A DNA stretch of 64,000 nt. It comes from Monocercomonoides exilis (lineage: Eukaryota > Preaxostyla > Oxymonadida > Polymastigidae). The stretch is taken from positions 806,001 through 870,000 of the forward strand of contig LSRY02000035.1 of NCBI GenBank assembly GCA_001643675.2, written 5' to 3'. Below are positions 24,701-35,124 of the stretch, one piece after another; the stretch's first letter is position 1, and the number at the start of each line of letters is the position of its first letter. The position numbers and the translations under genes are program-made. Below the pieces are notes generated by a model. That model searched no databases. It was not told the origin of the DNA and saw only the letters and a program-made list of their open reading frames with translations.

Positions 24701-27700
24701 GACGATGATGAAGTGGATGAATTGGCAGCAGGAGAGGAAGAAGAAGAAGAAGAAGAAGAAGAAAGAGGAGATGTCTTTGGAGAGCTCAATGCAGATGCAG
24801 CTGTTTGGGATGAGTTGATTGAGGCGTTTGAGCTGCCAGCTGATCCTGTGCTTGCATAGCTCTTCACACTTCCTGTGTCACTCACTTCTTTCTCTTCTTT
24901 CTCTTCTGCCGCTTTCTCTTCAGCTTCTGCACGTCTTCTTTCTTCTTCTTCTCTTTCTTCTTCTTCTTTCGCCTTCTCAATCATCTTCAAAAGCGCTGTT
25001 TCTTCCTTCTCGTCGCTGTATGCAACAGCCAAAAGAGCATTCTGATAGATTTTGTTGAGTGTCTTCTCAAAAGATGAATGAGATGGTTTTTCAATGGAAG
25101 AAGAAGAAGAAGATGATGATGATGCAATAGGTTCATCAATTGTTGTCTCACCTGTTGAAAGATCAGTGCTTGTTGAGGTAATTGAAGAAGAAGGAAGAGA
25201 AGAAGAGGAGGAAGAGGAGGAAGAAGAAGATGATGATGAAATTGATGAAGAATCTGTTTTGTGAGAGAGACGAGCGAATGAAGTGGAATGAAGAGCAGAA
25301 AATGGACAAGGGTCTGTTTGAACAAAGCGAAGGAGATAAAGAAAAGATGCACTTTGAGTGGGCATCAGGCTTAACTTACAAGCAGAAGAAGAAGAAGATG
25401 ATGATGATGATGATGAAACTGATGATGAAATCAGAGAGAAATAGAGAGAATATGATGAAGAAAGCGCACTTGGGATGGCGAGAGTGAGGAGCGGGTCAGT
25501 TACAATCACAGGGACAGACACCATCGACCGCACAAACACAGACAGATACATCAGCTGTGTGTGGGACGAATGGGGCGATGTTCTGACACTCGAAACAGCA
25601 TTCGAATGAGAAGAAGAAGAAGACGAGGCATATGGATTGCTTCTTACACGCCTGGGGACGGGGAAGCAGGAGAAAGAGACAGAAAGAGGAGAGGCAAAGC
25701 GGAGGGTGACCGCAGAAGTGACTGTGTAGTTCTCGTGCTGCTGTGTCTTGTATCGCAGTCCAACATTCATCCTCACTTCTTCCCCGTCTCCACTCAATGC
25801 CATCCTCCTCTGTGTCTCGAGTGTGTCTATGAATGAGCTCACAAGCTCTGCTTTCTTCTCATCCTCCACAAGCTGCCTCTGCTGCTGAATGAGCTGCTGC
25901 TGCTGGAGCTTCTGCTGCTGTGCAATAGAAGCACCGTCGGGTGTCTGTTCTCTTTCTCCGCGTGGCGAGAAGGCAGAGCCGGGCTTTGAGAAGGCAGACT
26001 TTGTGGGCGAAGAAAAGGGGATGGTGGAGAAAGCACGCTGGTGTGTCAGAGGAGGCTGTTTGGATGATGAAAGGAGGAAAGAGTTGGGAGAATTGGTAGT
26101 AAATGTGGAGTTGGCAGAAGGAGACAAGTGCGCAGGTGAATGGCGTGTGGAAGAGGAAGTGAACGGAGAAGAGGGGGAAGAAACAGAAGGCGACTGGCGG
26201 ATCTGAGAAGAAGAAGAAGGCGAAGGAGAGAGAGGCAACGGAAGAGGAAGAGGAAGAGGAGCAGAAAGAGGCAGAGGCTGAGGAAGAGAAAGAGAAGGAA
26301 GGAGCACACGGCGCACTGTCCAGATGGGAATGATCCATCGGACACGCGAATAAGGTGGGATGACAGGGAGGGTGATGACAGCTGGCAGAGCATCGCTGAA
26401 CTCCACAAAAAGCGGCGCATCTGAATGGAACGAGGAAGAAGACGGGAACAGAGTCAGACTGCGCCCGCGAGTGGAGCTGGGGCCTTTGTATTTGCTGAGC
26501 AAAAGACTGTTTGCCTTCGAAGCAGGATTCGCTTTCTTTCCATCTCCCTTTGCGAAATCTGCGTTTTCTTGAGCATCTTCTGATGTGCCCTGGAATAGTT
26601 TGTTGCGCAGGGCAGTTCTGTTTATCTGCTGCTGCTTCAGAAGTTCTGAACGTGGGTCGCTCAAAGTCAAAGTGCCGCTGACGATTCCTTCGCTTCCAGT
26701 GAAGACAGACACGACAAGTGGCTGCAAGGGATCTGTCTCTTTGTGCTTCAACACAACAGAAGAAGAAGATGATGATGATGATATATTTTGTTCATCAAAT
26801 TTATCAAGTTTTGAGCAGCTTCTGTTTAGTCTGGCTTGATCATCTGCATTCTCATTGCCATTCTTCACAGCAGCACAACTGCTTTTGATCGGTCTGTGCA
26901 ACACAGGAAACAGATGCCCCGGTGACGATATGACCACTTTTGCTTGTGGTGAGCACTTCTTCACCACAAACGACAGGTCCTGCCCTTGCAAGTGGCGTGG
27001 GGCTGTGTACAGTCTGAGGGCGCCGACGTGCAAGTTCAGCTGCTCCACACAGAACTCTCCGTCGGGCAGACCCCGCACGTGGAAGCTGAGTGTGTTGAGA
27101 CCTGGGCGCAGGCCGTGCGGGAGGACAAGCGTTGTCACCCACGACTTCTTCAGCTGGGAGGGGTCGAGGGTGTCGGTGGTGCCTGGCTGAGAGGGAGAAG
27201 AGAATGAATTTTGTTTGGAGGATGAAGAAGAAGCAGACTGGGCAGAGCGAATGGAGGAGGAGGCTGAAGATCCGATTGGAGAGAGCATTCTTTCGTTGAG
27301 GGAGATGGCATTCACAGAGATGCATGCACGCTCAAAGAGGAAGTCACAAGGGAAAGGTGACTCGATGTTGACTTTGATGACAGCTGTTCTGCCAAAGTGA
27401 AAAGTCTTGTCTGGCGGAAGCACAAAACGAGGGGTGAAGAGGCAGAACATTTCGTAGTTGGCTTCAGCTGTCAGCTTCTGCTTGGCAGTTGTGCAGAGTC
27501 CAGTGATGAAGGATGTGACGGTGTCTGCAAAGGAAGTGGAGAGAAGATTTGCTTCTGGTGCTGGCAATGCAGGGGAAGGAGAAGGAGAAGGAGAAGGGCA
27601 AGGGGATGGTGAGGGAGAAGGAGAAGGGAATGAAGAAGAAGTGAGACTTGGAGAGGCAGTTAATGAGAGTGTGGAAGCAGCAGTTGCGCCGCTTCCTCTC

Positions 27701-30218
27701 TTGTCGTCTTTAGCCTTCACAACAGTCATCTCCTTATCGACTGCTGTGTCTGCCCTTGCCTCGTTCTTCAGCTCTGCCAGGATGTCCAAGCAGAGCCTCA
27801 CGTATTCTGTGTAATGATGTAGTCTTCGCTGGCACTTCACCAGTCGCACACACGCAGACGTGTACAGCTCGGTCCAGTGTGCCTGCAGATACACTTTGGA
27901 CAGCACTTTGTAGAGCGACTCAGCTTCTTCATAGCGCTTTGTGTAATAATAGACATCAGCAGACTCTTCGTCAAGTGTGTTCAGCTGTCTGTCGCGGGGG
28001 ATGTTTGGCTGTTTGTCCTGCATGGCGCTCATCTGCTTCTCCCGCGGGATGTTCGACAGCTTCTTCACTGCCTCGCGGGTGAGCGACAGAAACTCGTCGA
28101 GGAAGTTCGGGAAGGAGGCGAGGGCGTCGATGAGGCGCGGGTTGGTGAGCACGTTGGCTGAGGAGGTGCTGGGGAGAGGGGAGGTGTGGAGGAAGGGGGA
28201 CATGGTCTGTAACAGATGGGGCACTTGAGAGGAAGGAGAGGATGATCTGGTGGTTGATGGAGAGAGAACACGAGAGGGAGGAGGAGTGGCTGCACGGAGT
28301 GAGGATGACACAGAAGAAGAAGACGGAGATGATGATGAGGAGGAGGAGGAAGGGGAAGAAGGGGAAGAAGGTGATGTGGAATGAGAAGGAGATAGCTGAG
28401 ATGATGAAACAGGAACAGTTGAAACAGAAGAAAACACAGAAGAAGAAGAAGAAGATGATGATGATGAAGGAGACAAAGTGAGTGAAGGTGAGAGTGTCTC
28501 CAGTTCCGTCTGTCTGTTTGGGTGTGGCTCAAACACCATTGCCATCTGCGTGGCACCTCTTTCACCGTTCTTTGCAGGAATGTCTGTGATCGTGTAGAGG
28601 TACCTCGGCACCGTCGACACAACTGCATGCGAAAGAGTGCGTGAATGGAGCAGCTTGCTCTTCAGGATGTCTTCAGCTGTCACTCCTTCTTCGTCATCGA
28701 GATCGGAGTCGTAACCGTCTTCATCATCTTCGTCTTCGTCTTCGTCTTCTTCATTGCCTGCCTCTTTCGTGTTTGTGCATGTGCTTTCTTTTTGATTGAT
28801 CTGGTTGTTTTCATTTGAGTTCTCTTTGTTTGAGTTGCTTTGTGTATCTTCTTCTTTTCCTTTTTCTTCTTTGTTGGTAACATCTTCTGTATCTTTACCC
28901 TTTCCATTCTCCGCCAAGCACTCTCTTCTCATTTTCCTTGCTTTTTTCCTCTTCTTCTCCTCCTCTTCCTCCAGCAGCGCCTTCTGCATGATGTCAGTGG
29001 GGTCTTCGTATCCCAGCAGCTTTCCCAGCTCCACCAGGTGCGAGCGCGCCATCAGGTACATGTCTCCAATGAGGATGATGATGCGCATCTGGTCTGCCAC
29101 ATCCATCGAGTCCAGCCCGTGCGTCAGAAAGACAGTCGCATCCAGCGCACACGAATAGCCCCAGCTGTGCACAAACACGGGGCCCCGCGAGCGCAGCACA
29201 CCCAGCAGCGACTCGATGTCCCGCCGCAGCGTCCGCGCGATGCTTTTGAACTGGCCCGTCAGCCACTGCAACTCATACTGCCTCCGCAGCAGATACACCC
29301 TCGAGTCAAACTTCGTGGAACTTGCTTGCTTGAAACTAAGCACTGTCCCTGGAACCCCGGCTGACGTGAAGGGATTCAGCATGTCGTTCAACTGCTGTGG
29401 GTCGAAGTCAGGGATCGGGTCGTTCATGGATTGCTTGTTCATTCCAACATATATCTCGCACGCCTTTTTGAAAAATGCATACTGTTGATAAAGATACCCC
29501 AGCTTATCCTGAAGAATTTTTTGTTCAATTCCAAACAAGTTCCCGCTTATGTTTTTTTCATCATTTTGAATTTTTTGTAGTCTGTTGTCAAAAACAGATC
29601 CAATACGTTTTGCAAGACGTTTTGTAAGTTCAGCAATGTCAGCTTCAATTTCTGAAGGAGAAGCAAATATATCGAGTTTGAATGCATGGTCCTTTATATC
29701 ACTTGTAAGCCTATTAAAAATTGATTTGGCTTTCTTTGGATTTTCTGCAGTTGCAGGATTTGTGAGTTGAATGGGGATGTATAAAACCATCCATTCCTGA
29801 TCATTTTTATCCATTTCTGAGATGGGAGCTTTTAAAAGACTTGTATAGAAATACTTATATTTACTTTCATCGTCGACAGTGAATAGATAAAGCACCAGAT
29901 GAGGAAGAAAATGAGACGGAAATCCATTTGATTGATGATCATAAATCATTGCAGGATGCAACAAAGAAATTTTTTCATTTATCGATGCAAGTTTGACGTT
30001 TCTCAATGAAAGAATGTCATTTTCATATCTCTGAATGTATGAACGAAGTTGGCAAAGATCTTGCACAGCTGTAAAAATAAAATAAATTTTGCAAAAATTG
30101 TTTCAACGATGTTTCCCCAACTAAAATCAAAAAGCGTCATACATATAACGATTTGTCCTTGAACGTTGACAATCTCTTCGAATGTGGATAACGATTTACG
30201 AGAATTTTGGCTGGTCAT
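21778..30218 (-). CDS. TRAPPC10/Trs130-like TRAPPII tether subunit, giant
   Basis: Exon 1 is 30218-30143 and exon 2 is 30068-21778, separated by a 74-nt intron (GTATGA to TTACAG), giving 2,788 aa. In-frame ATGs at 30236 and 30269 are alternative starts. The N-terminus has the layout of TRAPPC10: strand QIVISVQDLCQLR, then FPSHFLPHLVLYLFTV, then EWMVLYIPIQL (about residue 117), then PKKAKSIFNRLTSDI, followed by the helical region KLGYLYQQYAFFKKACEIYV. TRAPPC10 is a subunit of the TRAPPII complex, which activates Rab GTPases at the Golgi. Known homologues are about 1,100-1,300 aa; the excess here is Ser, Glu/Lys and Pro/Leu low-complexity inserts, mainly after residue 400. A C-terminal conserved patch includes YGKVRVSIHVDLLLFAVVGC. 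The CDK20-like gene ends about 60-80 nt upstream on the same strand. Confidence 0.75.
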
Positions 30219-30296
30219 TCTGATCTGAATTCGCATAATTAAATTATTCACGTAAACTATATTCATCAAATATTTATGAATGAAGTGTTTGAATTT

Positions 30297-31676
30297 CTAA
30301 ACAAAAAAGGAAAAAGGAAAAATGTCATTAACTTCTGGAAGTGGAGGTGAAGTGAACCATTCGTCTTGAAGAAGAGATTCAGCAGACGGTCTTTGAGATG
30401 CAGAATAAACAAAAATTCGCTCCAAGAAACGAATTGCAAGAGAAGTTGAAGAGGGTGAAGCGCTTAACGAAGAGGAGCGAGTTGCAAAAGAAGGTGAAGT
30501 TGAAGAAGAAGTTGGTGTTGAGGAAGATGCAGATGATTGTGATGAGGAGGACGATTCAGGCTGATGAGTGCATGAAGCAGCAGAAGGGATGATTGAACTT
30601 AAAGGAAGGGGAAGCTCTTCAGCGTGGAATTCTATTTTTCCATAATCAGGAAAGCTTTTAAGTTCAGGCCATGTTTCAGGTTTTGGCATGCCAAAAGTGG
30701 AAATGACTTTCACAAGCTGGTCGATGTCTGATTCTCCTCGGAGAAATTCAAAGCCCAAAAACAGTTCTGCGCATATACAGCCAACTGACCAAATGTCTAT
30801 TGAGAATGTAGAAGACCGAGATCCAAACAAAAGAGAAGGTGAACGATAAAAACGTGAAGCGACTTTGTATGAAAGCAAGGGCTTTGAAACTGAAGATGAA
30901 GAAACAGAAGCAATTTTTGAAGAAGAACTTGAAGTGGATTGAACGTCAGTTTTTTTGGTATTCTGTTTTGTTGCTGAAGAAAGATATTCAGGAGGAACAA
31001 TGCGAGAATGGCCCTGTAAAACTCAAATTATAAAAATATCGATTTAACCAATAACAGCATACAAAATCTCCAATTTTGATGACTCCATCTTGGGAAATAA
31101 GTATATTGGACGGTTTGAGATCCTATGAAAAAGTATTGTAAATTTTTTGCATTTATTCATTTATTAAATCATTGCTAAAAAAACTAACCCTGTGAATAAC
31201 ATCTTTAGAGTGACAATGAGCGACCCCTCGCAAAATCATCAGAACTATTCCTTTTATTTTAGACTCGGGAAGCGGATAGGTCAATCTTAAAATTAACAAA
31301 TTAAAAAAAAATTATGTTGAGTAAAAAATTCAAAAAAAAATGGCGTTTCAAACTTTCGAAGTGCTTTCCAAAGATCCATCTTACAGTATTCAAACACAAA
31401 AACAAACTTTGTCTTATAACTGAAAAAGTCTAGTAATTTTATAATCTGCACAAGAAATGAAATCTTCATTTAACAATAACAAAAATATACATTATGGTGA
31501 TTGAGCCTCAAAAGGGAATCAAGCTCTCTTTTGTAGCATGTTGTTTGCTCTTCGGTTTTGGTGTTTTTTAATACTGTTTTCATGGCAACAAGTTGTCTCG
31601 TTCTAAGATCACGGGCCTTATACAATTCACCAAAGGCTCCATAGCCCAAGCGCGAAATAATTTGATATTTTTCCAT
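30297..31676 (-). CDS. CDK20/CCRK-like protein kinase, five exons
   Basis: Exons 31676-31491, 31445-31354, 31285-31189, 31122-31063 and 31013-30297 join in phase to 383 aa; introns are 45-68 nt. Kinase signatures are GYGAFG (residues 11-16), VAMK with Lys33, HRDLKPSN (124-131) and DFG (144-146). The C-lobe has SIDIWSVGCICAELF and the CDK20-typical run WPELKSFPDYGKIEF followed by LPLPLSSIIPS and WFTSPPLPEVND. CDK20 phosphorylates the TxY-site Thr of MAK/ICK kinases and limits cilium length in animals and algae. Oddities: the activation segment is about 32 residues longer than usual with Ser runs, APE is replaced by SPS, and another Ser/Thr insert lies in the C-lobe. It should still be catalytic. 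A MAK/ICK-type kinase lies 3.5 kb away. Confidence 0.8.
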
Positions 31677-32058
31677 ATATCAAATATTTAAAATTTCTTT
31701 CAAAGTGTATAAATCAAAAAATCAATTTCTTTTCACAAATTTTTATTGAGAAGCAAATATGGGTTAAAATATAAAAAAAGAAAGAAGCAAGCAAGCAAAT
31801 GAAATTTTTGTCTTTAAGAATTTAGCTAAAAATAATGCTCTTTGGTGATTAACTTAATGAAATTTATCGCAAAATTCCATTTGTCTATGTTGAAAATAAA
31901 CAAGAAGATAAGATAAAAAGTAAATCCTTAATATCATGCATTTGTCGGTTAAATGCAGGGGCATATCACAAATTATAAATGAATTGCTCCATATTTTCCT
32001 TTGAAACTTGAATTAATATACTCCTTGCAAAAGGAGCCCTTTTATCGCTTTTCTTTTC
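31677..32058. other. Intergenic
   Basis: AT-rich spacer between two minus-strand genes. Nothing recognised. Confidence 0.6.
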
Positions 32059-32767
32059 TCAATCTGGGGAAAATAGTTTTTCAACAACTGTCTCTTTCAA
32101 ATTTTCCATTTTTTCATCAATTTCATCTTTCATCCTGATTTCCAACTTTTTCAGTTCGACCCCAAGAACATACTTCACTGTGTATAAAAAAAGAGAAATA
32201 ACAGAAAAATAATATTGAAAGTACATAAATTTCATTTGCAAATAACAAAAGAAATACTGCCTGCAAAAGAAATGACATATTTCAAAATACAAATAAATGC
32301 ACACAATCCGATGAATTCAGCTGATGTCCGCTCAGCAAGTAAGAATCGAGCATTTTTTTCCCAAAATACACCGAAAAGTGGCTAAGTTGACGATGGAAAG
32401 CTGCAGCATCTGATTCATTCAGAAATTGTAATCCGATGATCTCCCTCAGGTACGAGTGGATGATCAAGAATGTTGGAGTTTGCAAATAGTATACCAAAGA
32501 TGGAGTAATATCAATCACCATCCCAACTGGCTTCTCCCCGCAAATCACAACAAAGATAATACAGATATGAAGTATTTCAATGTGAAAAGGCAAGAGACAA
32601 CTTGTCTTGCAAACCTTAACAGCTCTTGCATCCACATAGTAAACGTCAGGAGATGACCTACCCTCGAGTATAACAATAGAAAGAATTCCCATGCATTGGC
32701 TCAGTGTTTTCCATTCGCCATCTTTTTGAAGAAACCCTCTAGAAGCACAAGAAAAATAAACTTTCAT
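32059..32767 (-). CDS. Small WH1/EVH1-domain protein with coiled-coil end
   Basis: The first part runs from an ATG at 32767 to 32305 and the last exon is 32177-32059; they join in phase over a GTGTGC-TACACAG intron. The WH1 pattern is clear. LQKDGEWKTLSQCMGILSIV is the first strands and PDVYYVDARAVK the next. VGMVIDITPSLVYYLQTPTF, followed by LIIHSYLREIIGLQFLNESD and AAAFHRQL, matches the PFFHTF-x-GLNF-x-SE-x-EA-x-x-F core. The last exon, VELKKLEIRMKDEIDEKMEN, is a short coiled coil. WH1 domains bind Pro-rich ligands in actin regulators (WASP, Ena/VASP). This one lacks a VCA or Pro-rich region. An internal in-frame intron near 32609-32535 (GTTTGC) may remove a non-WH1 segment, and an upstream exon is possible. 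The start is uncertain. Confidence 0.55.
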
Positions 32768-33078
32768 TGATGAAATTTTAAATGTGGGAGAACATTTCAG
32801 AATCACAGCGAAATATTTGCCATAAAAAAGTGCACGCAAAAGAAATAGATGATGCGTATTGATAAAAAGCACACCGAATAGCAAAAAATGGAAATAACAA
32901 TATTTCTTTTTTGAAGAAAAAATTCAATAAAACCCCAGTTTTCATTTTGCAGTCATAAAACAAACATTTATCGTAACAAAAAAACTGTTAAAAACACATT
33001 TGTTAATGAAATGCAAACGCTTCATTTTTCATTGCTTTTATATTTACTAATTTATTTATTAATTTATTTATTTGTTTG

Positions 33079-33116
<38 letters not shown>

Positions 33117-35124
33117 TCTGTTTGTTTGTATGTTTGTTCAATTGTGTGAACTCATTCAAAAAAGAAAAAATATGAACACTTTCAAAATTTTATTTTTCCA
33201 TTATTAATCATTGATAAAGAAACTTGAACAAATTCTGCAAGCTTGATAAAAAAATTGATTTCTGTGACTTGTTCTCATTTTTGTTTTTTATTCTAAAAAA
33301 TAGAATTTGTGAGAATAAAATACTTTATTTGAATCTTCTCGAAATTTGAAAAAATATTTAAATTGGTGGTTTTATCTTTTAAAAAAAAATTCATTTTAAT
33401 GAAATAATCAGGCTCACTAAAATGTGGAATTTTTGATTCGTTGCAGCATTTGTCAATTCATATAAAAAAATGTTTATTATTATTCAAAACAATTACTCTG
33501 TTTCTTTTTCCAATTTTGAGTGATTTTTGAGTTTTTTTCACAACATTCATATGTGGTGTCATCAAAAATTGATATGTCACTAACAATCAATTAAATGAAA
33601 AAAATAAGTTAATTGAAATACAAATCATCCATTTTTAATGAACAAAAGTTGGGGTATTTTGTTATAAATTCATTAAACATTCTGAAAGAGTGGTTATTAT
33701 TCAGAAACTTTTCAGAACGAATAACCCAGTTAACAAAAATATTTGCGTTTATCAAATATGCACATTCATTCACCCACTATTCAGTCTTTTATTGAGTATT
33801 TCAAAGATCTGATATTGAAGAAAATTCTTGTTGGATTCTTGAAATAAAGCACAAAAAGAAAGCAATTAAGAAGATTGTTTATTCAATATGTGGGATAATA
33901 CGAACTTTCAAGCTATTTTTGCACAAAGCACAGAAGAATGTTTCACTCATAACATTGGAAAACAAAATCAGATTTCGAAAAAATTGGATTTTCATATCTT
34001 TATTTAAACATTATTGATATTGGGTGATTATTTTTGAAATCAAATCTTTTTTCGGGGTGTTGATTTTTCAAAGATTGAAAATTTTACGAAAGAAATTTTT
34101 GTTACAAAAGAAAAGAAGCATTATAATTGAGATTAAATCAAGCGTTTTTATAAATAAAAGATTAAAATGTCTTCAAAAGCCTATTCACTTTTCAATTTTT
34201 TTAATTGATATTCAAGATATATAATTTCTCCGAAATTTTTGAATGAAAAAATTTGATTTCAAAAATAATCATCCATATAACTTTGACTTTTTGTCATTTT
34301 TGTTAACTTTGAGGAGGGAAAAATTAAAACTGGCATTAAATGAAAATAATTAAAGCAAACAAAAACGCGATAATTTAAAAAACGAAACGAAAAGAAAAGA
34401 AAAAAGAAAAATATTCATTCTCACAGTTTAATGCTTTCACACATAATAACTCATCTTGACTTGAATTGATTAGTTTTTTGTTAAAAAGTTGCAAATTTCT
34501 TAGCAATTATATGGGATTTTGAGAAAGTTTTTCCTTGTCTTCATCAAATAAATAAAATCTTTTCTTTTTAAATTAATGATAGCTATTCGCAATTTTTGAT
34601 GAAATTGCAAAATTGATTCAATCAAAAAATTTAAAAATAGTTCGAATATTGTTAAAAGTTAAAAAATGAATTACATAATCAATAATAAAACTGGAAAATA
34701 ATCGAATAATCTTTCAAAAAAAATCTTCAATTTATATGCCATAATAACCAAACTGGTAAACAACAATCAATTCGAGAAACATAACTTTCAAAAAAGTAGA
34801 ATATAAAATGAATAAATATAAAAAATCATTGAAGTTGTCAAAATTTTCATTGTTTGCTTTGATAAACTAAAAAATTAGTTAATAGCCATATAAAGAGACA
34901 AATGTTTGCAGTCGCAAAAAACAATTCAAAAAAAAGGAGGAAAAAAAGTCACATAAAATTCAACAATTGGAAGCCAAACTTGGATTTAAGAGCACATTCA
35001 AGTTCTGACAGCTACCATCAACCATCATTCATCAATCAACAACCAGCAACTCAACAGAATTAATGTAAAAATGTAACAACAACTGTATGCTATAAAAAGA
35101 TCAACCAACTCTGATTATGACTGT
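32768..35124. other. AT-rich intergenic region
   Basis: About 2.3 kb with no supportable gene. It includes a 35-nt T run at 33081-33115. The last 200 nt (from about 34970) are less AT-rich and are probably the 3' flank of the kinase gene ending at 35125. Confidence 0.6.
33081..33115. repeat. Poly(T) tract, 35 nt
   Basis: Uninterrupted T run, flanked by TTTGTTTG-type sequence. Confidence 0.9.
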
